Of a stretch of DNA of 40,590 nucleotides, positions 29,345 through 36,873 are shown piece after piece. The DNA comes from an uncultured Lachnospiraceae bacterium (GTDB lineage: Bacteria; Bacillota; Clostridia; Lachnospirales; Lachnospiraceae). The first letter of the stretch is position 1. The number at the start of each line of letters is the position of its first letter. A program made the position numbers and the translations under genes. The stretch covers positions 1-40,590 of the forward strand of contig CACYTU010000024.1 in the NCBI GenBank assembly GCA_902777355.1. The letters run 5' to 3'. The notes below the pieces were generated by a model, which saw nothing but the letters and a program-made list of their open reading frames with translations, was not told the origin of the DNA and did not search any database.

Positions 29345-29378
29345 AAAGGCCAGTCACTTCGGTGACCGGCCTTTTCCT
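29345..29378. terminator. Bidirectional terminator between giant gene and CaiB-family gene
   Basis: AAAGGCCaGTCAC (29345-29357) pairs with GTGACcGGCCTTT around a TTCG tetraloop with one mismatch, followed by TTTTCC. On the opposite strand it is followed by TTTCTTT, so it can serve both convergent genes. Confidence 0.85.
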
Positions 29379-29388
29379 TATGCCTTAT

Positions 29389-29460
29389 CAGCTGTTGATC
29401 CAGATAGTTTTCCGGATAGCTTACCAGCTGTTTTTTCAGGTGGTTTTTGCTGTTTTTTTA
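29389..29460. repeat. 12-bp tandem array, six units
   Basis: Contiguous 12-bp units (CAGCTGTTGATC, CAGATAGTTTTC, CGGATAGCTTAC, CAGCTGTTTTTT, CAGGTGGTTTTT, GCTGTTTTTTTA) fill the space downstream of the CaiB-family gene on the minus strand. Confidence 0.85.
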
Positions 29461-29492
29461 AATAATTTACAGTTGGCTTTCCGCAAGGTTTT

Positions 29493-30797
29493 TCAGGTCA
29501 TCTTCTCAATCTCCTCTTCGGTATATCCCAGCCCCTTCAGGATTTCTTCAGTGTGGTACCCTTCCGGATATCCGGCGTGGTCATAGCGGGGCGGGCAGGC
29601 GGAGAGGTGCATGGGACAGCCCATCTGGGTGATGCGAACGGGAGAACCCTGGCAGTCTGCTGTCACGGAAGCGGATTCACTGTCTGTACCGCTGTCTGAG
29701 ACTTTGTAGGTACTGTTATCTGAGTCGCTGTCTGAGACTTTGTAGGTACTGTTATCTGAATCGCTGCCCATGCCGCTGTCTGCGGAAAGGGGAACTTCCA
29801 CTTTGGGCCACATACCGCGCTGCACCAGATGCTGGTCCGTGGACACCTCTTCAAGGTCCATGACGGGCTCCACACAGGCGTCGAGCCCGCTGAAGACGTC
29901 CGTCCATTCGTCCCGTGTCTTTGTCCTGAAAACTGAGCGGAAGGTCTCTTTGACCATAGCAGAATCGGATTTGAGGATTTTCCCGTCCTTCCATTCAGGG
30001 TGCCCCAGTCCGGTGCAGAGAGCGGCGAAAAACTTGGGCTCCAGGGATCCCACGCTCATGTATTTGCCGTCGGAAGTCTCGTAGAAGTCATAGATTCCGC
30101 CGCCGTTCAGAAGGCCGCTCTCCCTCATGGGCATGGGACCGCCTGCGAAATAGCTGGCCCCGTCCATGGAATTGAATGGTATGACGCTGTCCTGCATGGA
30201 GACGTCTATAAACTGCCCCTCCCCTGTGCGCTCCCGGTAAATGATCGCGGCCAGGATGCTGGAGACGGCATTCATGGAGCCTCCCGCCACGTCGGCAATC
30301 TGGAAGTTGTAGAGACCCGGGCCGCCTGCCTTTCTGCCGCCTGCCCATGCGATGCCGGAGCGGGACAAGTAGTTGATATCGTGGCCGGCCTTCATGGCGA
30401 AGGGACCGTCCTGTCCGTAACCGGTGATTGCGCAGTAGATCAGGCGCGGATTGACTTTTTTCAACTCCTCGTAGCCGACGCCCAGCTTGTCCATGACACC
30501 GGGACGGAACTGCTCCACTACGATGTCATACTCCATGACCAGCTTTTTGACGGCCTCGACGGCAGCCGGCTTTTTCAGATTCAGAAAGATTGTCTTCTTA
30601 TTGCGGCCAAGCCAGGCCTGCGCCCCGGTCACCTTCGCTCCCTCAATCACCGGAGGCCAGTTGACCACCAGGTCATACTTGTCGCGGCCGCTGACTTTGA
30701 GCACTTCCGCGCCCAGATCCGCCAGGGTCATCGTGGCATAGGGACCCGGGAGAAGCGTCGTGAAATCCAGAATTTTGTACCCGTCTAAAGCACCCAT
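29493..30797 (-). CDS. CaiB/BaiF-family CoA protein, alpha-methylacyl-CoA racemase-like (434 aa)
   Basis: AGGAG precedes ATG 30797 at good spacing. The sequence follows the alpha-methylacyl-CoA racemase branch of family III CoA transferases: FRPGVMDKLG, GYGQDGPF, AGHDINYLS with H139, ADVAGGSM with D169, and E240 in YDFYETSDG. These correspond, from memory of the mycobacterial racemase, to the catalytic His/Asp and an active-site Glu. It probably epimerises or transfers CoA on a branched acyl-CoA; the substrate is unknown. Between PKVEVPLSADS (about 345) and ITQMGCP (about 390) lies an insertion of about 45 residues rich in Ser/Asp, built from a 36-bp duplication; such proteins normally have only a short loop here. 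The gene is monocistronic, convergent with the giant gene and divergent from hemC. Confidence 0.87.
   Translation of the reverse strand: MGALDGYKILDFTTLLPGPYATMTLADLGAEVLKVSGRDKYDLVVNWPPVIEGAKVTGAQAWLGRNKKTIFLNLKKPAAVEAVKKLVMEYDIVVEQFRPGVMDKLGVGYEELKKVNPRLIYCAITGYGQDGPFAMKAGHDINYLSRSGIAWAGGRKAGGPGLYNFQIADVAGGSMNAVSSILAAIIYRERTGEGQFIDVSMQDSVIPFNSMDGASYFAGGPMPMRESGLLNGGGIYDFYETSDGKYMSVGSLEPKFFAALCTGLGHPEWKDGKILKSDSAMVKETFRSVFRTKTRDEWTDVFSGLDACVEPVMDLEEVSTDQHLVQRGMWPKVEVPLSADSGMGSDSDNSTYKVSDSDSDNSTYKVSDSGTDSESASVTADCQGSPVRITQMGCPMHLSACPPRYDHAGYPEGYHTEEILKGLGYTEEEIEKMT
29691..29762 (-). repeat. 36-bp tandem duplication inside the CaiB-family gene
   Basis: Two 36-bp units (29691-29726 and 29727-29762) differ at one base and encode a repeated DSDNSTYKVSDS-type segment. 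Length is three times 12 bp, so the frame is kept. Confidence 0.95.
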
Positions 30798-30887
30798 GTC
30801 AAATCTCCTTTTCTTTTTTATTCTTCATCGCGCAATATTTGCAAGAGAGTCTTGATTTTCCCTGTCTTCCGTGTACTGCATGAATCC

Positions 30888-30912
30888 GCAGGCGATGAAG
30901 GGCATCGCCTGC
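30888..30912. other. Hairpin upstream of the CaiB-family gene
   Basis: GCAGGCGATG (30888-30897) pairs perfectly with CATCGCCTGC (30903-30912) around a 5-nt loop. No T-run follows on either strand, so an operator or leader hairpin is more likely than a terminator. Confidence 0.6.
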
Positions 30913-31034
30913 AGGAATGATAATAGTTGTAAAAACAATGTCAGCCGGTAATAATCAGGCCAAAAAAGCAGATATTTTATAAAAAAACAAACACGAATCC
31001 CAACATAATTACCTGCAAAGAGCCGCTGTTTTGG

Positions 31035-31250
31035 TTACAATGTTATGAGGTTTGCTTCTGTGCACACCCTGTCGTGGGTTTGTACGAGTAACGTTGAGAA
31101 ATGCAACAGCAAAGCACTATATTGTCAAAGCATCATTTTACCAAAGCTTCGTATCGTCAAAATGCTTTGCATGCGCAGTACGCCGTATAACCCGGGTTTT
31201 TGCGTTGAGACCCACATAAAATACATCGACTTTCGTACCGGTCATATCAG
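31035..31250. repeat. Multi-hairpin intergenic element, diverged copy 2
   Basis: It shares block order with copy 1 (9567-9765): a degraded hairpin ending GAGTAAC; a hairpin of the AAAGCAT/ATGCTTT type containing CCAAAGCTTCG (copy 1 has CCAAATCGCTTCG); the best-conserved block at 31181-31213; and a terminal CAGTAAC. Stems are broken by substitutions, so this copy looks older. The surrounding gap (30798-31528) also holds the hairpin at 30888, a candidate hemC promoter and a 25-bp repeat, and no gene. Confidence 0.65.
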
Positions 31251-31291
31251 TAACAGGGGTTCACACATGGCGGGGCATAAATCTGCCCGGC

Positions 31292-31320
31292 TTGAGGAGA
31301 ATCTGTTATTAATATACAAT
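31292..31320 (+). promoter_or_regulatory. hemC: Candidate promoter of the hem cluster
   Basis: TTGAGG (31292-31297) and TACAAT (31315-31320) are separated by exactly 17 bp, matching 4/6 and 5/6 of the vegetative consensus. They lie about 210 bp before hemC, leaving a leader that contains a 25-bp repeat. No cobalamin-riboswitch core was seen. Confidence 0.45.
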
Positions 31321-31376
31321 ATAACCTGGTCTGAGAAAAGGCGGGGAAGTCCGGCATGGAAGTGCGCCGGATGTCC

Positions 31377-31440
31377 GGCATAAAAGAACCCATATAATCG
31401 GGGCATAAAAGTATCCATAAATTGGCGTAAAGAAGTGCGT
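31377..31440. repeat. 25-bp tandem repeat in hemC leader
   Basis: Two 25-bp units starting GGCATAAAAG (31377-31401 and 31402-31426) are followed by a partial third. Confidence 0.8.
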
Positions 31441-31528
31441 TTGGAAGCCCGACGCAGAGACCCTGCATAATAATACGTATAGAACATATCCGGTATGAAT
31501 CGCAGCAGGTGTCAGGCAGGAGGAAGCA

Positions 31529-32665
31529 GTGGAAAAGGACGAAAAACAATTGATCATCGGGAGCCGGGACAGCCTGCTGGCAGTCAGACAGTCCACGATT
31601 GTTCTGGACTATCTGAGGAGGGCACATTCGGAGATGCGCTGCGAACTCCTGACCATGAAGACGACCGGGGACAGGATTCTCGAGAAGCGTCTGGATCAGA
31701 TCGGCGGCAAGGGACTCTTTGTAAAGGAACTGGATATCGCGCTCCGGGGCGGGAGGACGGATCTGTCGGTCCACAGCCTCAAGGACATGCCCGCCGAAAT
31801 TCCGGAGGACCTGCCGGTCATAGGCTTTTCCGGACGGGAGGATCCCCGGGACGTGCTGGTACTGCCGGAGGGCATTTCTGATATCGCTGAAATGGACTTC
31901 ACAAAGCCGATCGGAACATCTTCACGCAGGCGGGCCCTGCAGGCGCGGGAACTCTTTCCCCGGGCCCGCTTTGAGAGCGTGCGGGGAAATGTCCAGACAA
32001 GGCTTCGCAAGCTCGACGAAGGGCAGTACTGCGCGCTGATCCTGGCCGCAGCCGGCCTCCGTCGTCTGGGGCTGGACAAGCGGATCAGCCGGGTTTTCTC
32101 CGTAGAGGAAATCATTCCGTCCGCAGGCCAGGGTATCCTGGCCCTTCAGGGCAGACAGGGTGTGGACTATTCCTGTCTGGACGGCTTCCTCAACGAGCGG
32201 TCGGCCATCGCGGCAGCGGCTGAGAGAGCTTTTGTCGGGGCTCTCGGGGGCGGCTGCACCTCTCCGATTGCAGCTCACGCAGCTTTTGTGGATGTAGACG
32301 ATTCAGGTATGGATGCCTGCTCAGGGAATGAGAATGGATTTGGTGCGAATGCCTGCTCAGGGAATGAAAATGGATCCTGTTCGGATGCCTGTGTTCATTG
32401 CGGATCCGGTTCAGGCCGGGACGCTGAAAACCGCCCTGACAGAGGCACTTACAGCGATCCTGACAGAGGCCTTTACAGCAATCCTGACAGAGGCCTTGCC
32501 AGCAGCCCTGACAAGGAGATGATGACGCTGCGGGGCTTCTATTATGATGAACTGACCTGCAGATCCTATCGCAAAAAAATAACTGTGCGGGCCGGTTCCT
32601 CCGAAGAGGGAAGGGAAGCGGGAAAAGAGCTCGCGGCTGCCATCCTGGCGGAAGCCAGAGGATGA
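31529..32665 (+). CDS. hemC: Porphobilinogen deaminase with repeat insertion
   Basis: Hydroxymethylbilane synthase: joins four porphobilinogens into the linear tetrapyrrole. The GTG start at 31529 has AGGAGG at 31518-31523. Diagnostic features are IGSRDSLLAVRQS, the HSLKDMP loop with catalytic D86, GTSSRRRALQ, the arginine-rich RFESVRGNVQTR, and GGGCTSP with C243, the dipyrromethane cofactor anchor. At 378 aa it is about 70 longer than usual. The excess lies at residues about 256-330, right after the cofactor loop in domain 3, and consists of a 36-bp repeat (DACSGNENG units) and a 24-bp repeat (PDRGLYSN units). The C-terminal strand and helix resume at MTLRGFYYDE, so the fold is probably intact. 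First gene of a hemC / cobA-hemD / hemB series, and probably co-transcribed. Confidence 0.95.
   Translation: MEKDEKQLIIGSRDSLLAVRQSTIVLDYLRRAHSEMRCELLTMKTTGDRILEKRLDQIGGKGLFVKELDIALRGGRTDLSVHSLKDMPAEIPEDLPVIGFSGREDPRDVLVLPEGISDIAEMDFTKPIGTSSRRRALQARELFPRARFESVRGNVQTRLRKLDEGQYCALILAAAGLRRLGLDKRISRVFSVEEIIPSAGQGILALQGRQGVDYSCLDGFLNERSAIAAAAERAFVGALGGGCTSPIAAHAAFVDVDDSGMDACSGNENGFGANACSGNENGSCSDACVHCGSGSGRDAENRPDRGTYSDPDRGLYSNPDRGLASSPDKEMMTLRGFYYDELTCRSYRKKITVRAGSSEEGREAGKELAAAILAEARG
32313..32384 (+). repeat. 36-bp in-frame repeat inside hemC
   Basis: ATGCCTG recurs at 32313, 32349 and 32385, exactly 36 bp apart. The first two units continue identically through CTCAGGGAATGA. The encoded loop is Cys/Asn/Gly-rich and lies after the cofactor Cys. 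Confidence 0.93.
32438..32509 (+). repeat. 24-bp in-frame repeat inside hemC, three units
   Basis: Units of 24 bp start GACAGAGGC at 32438, 32462 and 32486 and encode PDRGTYSD, PDRGLYSN, PDRGLASS. Each unit is itself two related 12-mers: read in another frame they give LTEA/LTAI tetrapeptides, so the ancestral period appears to be 12 bp. Confidence 0.93.
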
Positions 32666-32743
32666 AAAGCGCAGAAATGATTCCGGCGAAAGCGAGAGGA
32701 TACAAGCGCAGAAATGTTTTAATCATGTCCTGCGGAGGTGAAT

Positions 32744-34597
32744 ATGAGCGGAAAAGTATGGCTGGTCGGGGCTGGCCCCGGAGACAGCGGCCTTTTTACA
32801 CTGAAGGGACTGGAAGTCCTGCAGAGAGCGGATGTTGTGGTTTATGATGCCCTGATCGGCGTGGAACTCCTGGCCCTGATCCCTGAAGACGCGGTCAAAA
32901 TAGATGTCGGCAAAAGGGCTTCAAACCACCGCATGCCCCAGGAGAGAATCAATCAGATCCTTCTGGAACAGGCGCAGGCGGGGCGGAAAGTGGTCCGTCT
33001 CAAGGGGGGCGACCCTTTCCTGTTCGGCCGCGGAGGGGAGGAACTCGAACTCCTGGTGGAGAACCATATTCCTTACGAAATAGTTCCGGGCGTCACCAGT
33101 GCTTTCGCTGTTCCCGCCTATAACGGGATTCCCGTTACCCACCGCGACTACACGTCGTCCGTGCACGTGATCACCGGGCACCGCAGGGCCGACCGCGGGC
33201 AGGACGGGAATCGCGGGCAGGATGGGAGTCACGGACAGGACGGAAACCGTGGTCTGGACATTGACTTCGAGGCGCTTGCCCGCACGAACGGCACCCTGAT
33301 CTTTTTGATGGGCCTGTCAAATCTGCCGGTCATTATGAAAGGACTTATGGACGCAGGACTGGACCCGGGGACGCCTGCCGCTGTTCTGGAAAAGGGAACA
33401 ACGGCTGAGCAGAGGCGGGTTATCGCGACTGTGGAAACCCTGGAGGCGGAATCAAAGAAGGCCGGGATCCAGGCACCTGCCATCATTGTCGTCGGTCAGG
33501 TCTGCAAATTAGCGGAATCCTTTGCCTGGGCGGAAAAACGCCCTCTCGGGGGCAAAAGAATCCTCCTCACCCGGCCAAAGGAGCTGATTTCGGAGATGGC
33601 GGCGCACCTGCGCAGACTCGGCGCTGAGGTCGTGGAGCTGCCCGCCATCGACACTGTTCCGATCGACCCCAATCCGGCACTTGATGATTGTCTGGGCCGC
33701 TTTTTCGGAACCGCCTGCCGGGCACAGACGGCAGAATCAGAGGCAGTGACAGAGGCAGTGACAGGCGGCTGCGTGCAGAATGCAGAGCTTGCTCAAGACT
33801 CCCGCCATTCCCCGGACTGGCTTGTCTTTACATCCCCTACAGGGGTGCGGATTTTTATGGACAGATTCTTGCAGGACCACGATATCCGGGACTTGTGGGG
33901 CACCAGGATCGCCTCCATAGGAGCCGGAAGCAGCCGCAAACTGAAGCAATATGGAATCAAGCCGGATTTTGTGCCTTCTGTTTTTGACGGAGAGACCCTC
34001 GGCAGGGAGCTCGCTGAGAAGATTATCCGGGAGAAAACTGCCGGGGAAAATAATAAACCGGAGAAAAACGATAGGGAGAATAATGCCCCGGAGATGAATG
34101 AACGGGGGGAAAAGATCCGGGAGAAAAATGCCGGGGAAAAGATTATTCCGGTCAGCATTGCTGCGATTTCCCAAGGGAAGAACTGCGGGCTGCAGGATGA
34201 ATCCGTTCCTGTGCGGATCCTGATTCCCAGAGCCGCGATCGGAAACCCGGAGCTGATTGAAGAATTGAAGAAGATCGGCAGTGTTGAGATACTTGACATT
34301 CCGACTTATAACACTGAGTACAGATCCTCCGGGATCGTGGATGTCAAAGGGCTGCTCAGTGAGGGAAGTATTGACTATGCCGTCTTCACCAGTGCCTCAA
34401 CGGTGCGCGGTTTCAGGGCGCAGACGGAAGGCCTGGATTTGTCCGGACTGAAAGCAGTCTGCATAGGACGCCAGACCCGTGCTGCTGCGGATGCGCTGGG
34501 CATGGAAACCAGAATGGCGGAGAAGGCCACACTCGACGCGCTTGTCGATGCCGTCGTGGCATGCGCCGGGGAAGATGAAAAGACCGGCGGAAGATGA
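32744..34597 (+). CDS. cobA-hemD: Uroporphyrinogen-III methyltransferase / uroporphyrinogen-III synthase fusion
   Basis: ATG 32744 is 5 nt after GGAGG (32734-32738). Residues 1 to about 265 are the SAM-dependent methyltransferase (CobA/SUMT): GAGPGD at 9-14, GGDPFLFGRGGEE at about 87-100, PVTHRDY and the VITGHR segment. Residues about 268-617 are uroporphyrinogen-III synthase (HemD), which closes the HemC product. Together they carry the pathway to precorrin-2 for siroheme or cobalamin. Fusions of this order are well known in Clostridia. Three low-complexity insertions are present: an 18-bp repeat in CobA (about 149-172, RGQDGN units), an acidic loop with AGAGGCAGTGAC-type repeats in HemD (about 324-353), and a 15-bp pentapeptide array in HemD (about 425-469). 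All keep frame. The stop codon lies inside a further repeat array. Confidence 0.95.
   Translation: MSGKVWLVGAGPGDSGLFTLKGLEVLQRADVVVYDALIGVELLALIPEDAVKIDVGKRASNHRMPQERINQILLEQAQAGRKVVRLKGGDPFLFGRGGEELELLVENHIPYEIVPGVTSAFAVPAYNGIPVTHRDYTSSVHVITGHRRADRGQDGNRGQDGSHGQDGNRGLDIDFEALARTNGTLIFLMGLSNLPVIMKGLMDAGLDPGTPAAVLEKGTTAEQRRVIATVETLEAESKKAGIQAPAIIVVGQVCKLAESFAWAEKRPLGGKRILLTRPKELISEMAAHLRRLGAEVVELPAIDTVPIDPNPALDDCLGRFFGTACRAQTAESEAVTEAVTGGCVQNAELAQDSRHSPDWLVFTSPTGVRIFMDRFLQDHDIRDLWGTRIASIGAGSSRKLKQYGIKPDFVPSVFDGETLGRELAEKIIREKTAGENNKPEKNDRENNAPEMNERGEKIREKNAGEKIIPVSIAAISQGKNCGLQDESVPVRILIPRAAIGNPELIEELKKIGSVEILDIPTYNTEYRSSGIVDVKGLLSEGSIDYAVFTSASTVRGFRAQTEGLDLSGLKAVCIGRQTRAAADALGMETRMAEKATLDALVDAVVACAGEDEKTGGR
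33194..33259 (+). repeat. 18-bp in-frame repeat inside the CobA domain
   Basis: Units at 33194-33211, 33212-33229, 33230-33247 and a partial one to 33259 encode RGQDGN, RGQDGS, HGQDGN, RGLD. They lie directly after the conserved VITGHR segment. Confidence 0.93.
34016..34150 (+). repeat. 15-bp in-frame array inside the HemD domain, nine units
   Basis: Nine contiguous 15-bp units (GAGAAAACTGCCGGG type) encode charged pentapeptides such as EKTAG, ENNKP, EKNDR, EKNAG. The array splits the HemD domain between the DGETLGRELA region and the VRILIPRA strand. Confidence 0.93.
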
Positions 34598-34717
34598 AAA
34601 GACCGGCAGGAGATGAAAAAACGGCAGTAGAAAAAAAGCTGGCAGGAGATGAAAAACCGGCAGTAGAAAAAAACCGGCGGTTGATAAAAAAGGCCGGCAG
34701 GAGATGGAAGGCCGGTA
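34574..34717. repeat. Degenerate repeat array spanning hemD stop and hemB leader
   Basis: Units of about 18-20 bp or double length start GATGAAAA and end ACCGGCAGGA. The first encodes the last residues of HemD (DEKTGGR); the second supplies its stop (GATGA). The rest is non-coding up to about 75 bp before hemB. Confidence 0.88.
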
Positions 34718-34793
34718 AGGACCCATGGTTAAGAAAAGCAGGCTGAAGCCGGATTCACTAAGGACCGTGGATGAATAAAGACAGGAGGAAAAA

Positions 34794-35777
34794 ATGGATT
34801 TGACAATCAGGCCGAGGAGGCTGCGTGGAAGCGATACTCTGAGGCGCATGGTGCGCGAGACCAGAGTGGATACTGCATCGCTGATCTATCCCATGTTTGT
34901 TATGGACGGAGAAAACAAAGTGGAGGAGATATCCGCACTCCCCGGACAGTACCGCTATACTGTGGACCGGATGGGAGAAGAACTCGAGAGGCTCGAGCAG
35001 GCAGGAGTGAAGAATGTTATGTTTTTCGGTATTCCTGCGGTCAAGGATGAGATCGGCTCGCAGGCCTACAGCGCTGACGGAATCGTACAGCGGGCATTAC
35101 GTACGGCTAAGCGTGATTTCCCGTGTTTGTTCCTGATCACTGATGTCTGTATGTGCGAATACACATCCCATGGGCATTGCGGCATTCTCTGCGGCTGTGA
35201 TGTCGACAATGACAAGACTCTGGATCTGCTTTCCATGACGGCACTCTCCCATGTGGAAGCCGGAGCCGATATGGTGGCACCTTCGGATATGATGGACGGA
35301 CGCGTCCTCGCCATCCGGCAGACTCTGGACGCGGCGGGACATACAGGGATTCCGATCATGTCCTACGCGGTCAAGTACGCCTCCGCTTTCTACGGACCCT
35401 TCCGCGAGGCGGCCGGCTCCGCCCCTGCCTTTGGTGACCGCAAGAGCTATCAGATGGATTTCCACAACCGTCACGAAGCGATCCGGGAGGCACTGCTGGA
35501 CGTGGAAGAGGGCGCAGATATCATCATGGTCAAGCCCGCTATGTCCTACCTGGACATAGTCCGGGATGTCAGAGAACGCGTGGAGGTGCCGGTGGCAGCC
35601 TACAGCGTCAGCGGCGAATACGCCATGATCAAAGCCGCCGCGGCAAAGGGCTGGATCGATGAGGAGAAAGTCATGTGCGAAGCAGCGGCATCAGTTTTCC
35701 GCGCGGGAGCATCAGTTCTGCTCACTTATTACGCAAAGGAACTTGCGGACTGCATCCGCAACGGCAGAATCGGATGA
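34794..35777 (+). CDS. hemB: Porphobilinogen synthase (5-aminolevulinate dehydratase)
   Basis: ATG 34794 follows AGGAGG at good spacing. The enzyme condenses two 5-aminolevulinates to porphobilinogen. At 327 aa it has the usual family length and no repeat insertion, unlike its two neighbours. Zn-site cysteines C119, C121 and C129 in DVCMCEYTSHGHCG mark the zinc-dependent type. Active-site lysines are K194 (SYAVKYASAFYGP) and K247 (MVKPAMSYLD). It is the last gene of the hem series and is followed by a strong terminator. Genes for making 5-aminolevulinate (hemA, hemL) are not in the window. Confidence 0.97.
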   Translation: MDLTIRPRRLRGSDTLRRMVRETRVDTASLIYPMFVMDGENKVEEISALPGQYRYTVDRMGEELERLEQAGVKNVMFFGIPAVKDEIGSQAYSADGIVQRALRTAKRDFPCLFLITDVCMCEYTSHGHCGILCGCDVDNDKTLDLLSMTALSHVEAGADMVAPSDMMDGRVLAIRQTLDAAGHTGIPIMSYAVKYASAFYGPFREAAGSAPAFGDRKSYQMDFHNRHEAIREALLDVEEGADIIMVKPAMSYLDIVRDVRERVEVPVAAYSVSGEYAMIKAAAAKGWIDEEKVMCEAAASVFRAGASVLLTYYAKELADCIRNGRIG

Positions 35778-35829
35778 AAAGGACGAAAAACGGTACCATG
35801 TAAGCCGCATCGCAGCAATAATGAATGGT

Positions 35830-35894
35830 AAAAAAAGACCCTCCGGCTTCAGGTGATTTTCAATCACCAATCCTTCAGCCGGAAGGTCTTTTTT
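35830..35894 (+). terminator. Strong terminator after hemB
   Basis: AAAAGACC plus TCCGGCT (to about 35848) pairs with AGCCGGA plus GGTCTTTTTT, enclosing a second perfect hairpin GGTGATTttcAATCACC. The T-run ends at 35894, about 115 bp after the hemB stop. Confidence 0.9.
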
Positions 35895-36048
35895 CAGTGA
35901 ATCGCTGCATTAAGATATTTCAATGAATCATTGCTTTAAGACATTTCAATAAATCATTGTTCTGAATGATATTTCAATGAATCATTGTTTTAAAACATTT
36001 CAGTGAATCATTGTTCTATTGTGCGGAATGATATTTCAGTGAAAACTG
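35892..36048. repeat. 26-bp repeat array with internal palindromes
   Basis: Units begin TTTCA(A/G)TGAATC at 35892 and then every 26, 26, 28, 26 and about 36 bp. Three units carry CAATGAATCATTG or a one-base variant, a 13-bp palindrome. The region is AT-rich and lies between the hemB terminator and the 3' end of the convergent secreted-protein gene. No ORF. Confidence 0.88.
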
Positions 36049-36096
36049 TCGGGACGGCGCGTAAAAACACGGCTGGCCAGGCATTCCACAGTCACA

Positions 36097-36873
36097 TCAT
36101 CTCCACATGATCGTGCCGATTCTGCCCACATAATAGTCGTTATCACTGTAGTAATCACTGGGACGCAGGCGGATATAATAGGTTCCCTTGGCGAGTGTTT
36201 TGGTACGGATGGTGGTATCATTGACTCTGGAAGTGCTGATTCTGACGCCGGCTGCGTTAAAGACATCGGCACTCAGGTTGGACTTTTTGGTCAGATCAGT
36301 GACATAGACGGTCAGTGTCTTTTTTGAAGAAAGAGTCACTTTGTACCACTTTCCGAATTCATATCCGCGGGTGAACACAGCCGTGGTTTTTTTGCCGATG
36401 CTCAGGCCGGCAGCCCTTGATCTGCAGTAGTTGGTTGTAGTGGCAGCCTTGTGGAAAGCCCACTTGACCTTTAAACCCTTCTCGGCAAACATGTAGTAGG
36501 TTCCGGCAGGGAGCACACGGTAATAGCTGGTATAGTTGTACAGGTAACCCACATACTTGTTATCGTAGTAAGCCTTATTTTTATTTAAGGTCTTGAACAG
36601 ATAAAAGCCTTTGGATTTGTTGTTGGTATTGAAGGTCACATAACCGCCCGACGGAACTGTGATTTTGTAATAATAAGAGGTTGTAGTACTGGTATCGGTT
36701 GAAGAGTTATAATTGGTCACATATCCTTTGCCGGTGACATAAGTGTTCTGCCTCAGGGTGGTGATATTGGACGTATACCTCTTCGTGTAGGCATCTGCCC
36801 GCTGAGGAGCAAGGCATGCTATGATGCACAGGGCCAGAGCCATGCATAATAATTGTTTCATACATTTTTTCAT
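36097..36873 (-). CDS. Small secreted PPC-like beta-sandwich protein (258 aa)
   Basis: AGGAGG (36881-36886, minus strand) is 7 nt before ATG 36873. A signal peptide (MKKCMKQLLCMALALCIIAC...) probably ends after ADA at about 28. The mature protein is rich in Tyr, Thr and Lys and shows two related modules: YYYKITVPSGGYVTFNT...LPAGTYYMF and WYKVTLSSKKTLTVYVTDL...LAKGTYYIRL, a pattern of pre-peptidase C-terminal (PPC) domains, which also occur in the 2427-aa protein. There is no protease domain, membrane anchor or sortase motif. A secreted binding or accessory protein is the most that can be inferred. Confidence 0.82.
   Translation of the reverse strand: MKKCMKQLLCMALALCIIACLAPQRADAYTKRYTSNITTLRQNTYVTGKGYVTNYNSSTDTSTTTSYYYKITVPSGGYVTFNTNNKSKGFYLFKTLNKNKAYYDNKYVGYLYNYTSYYRVLPAGTYYMFAEKGLKVKWAFHKAATTTNYCRSRAAGLSIGKKTTAVFTRGYEFGKWYKVTLSSKKTLTVYVTDLTKKSNLSADVFNAAGVRISTSRVNDTTIRTKTLAKGTYYIRLRPSDYYSDNDYYVGRIGTIMWR

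Noticed and set aside
30000-30788. Plus-strand open frame opposite the CaiB-family gene
   Set aside because: Antisense shadow; the minus-strand gene has full family motifs and a good ribosome site.
30798-31528. Cobalamin riboswitch before the hem/cobA cluster
   Set aside because: No GCCACTG box or matching arrangement was found in the leader.
35892-36048. CRISPR array
   Set aside because: Units are near contiguous with no unique spacers of constant length, and no cas genes are present.
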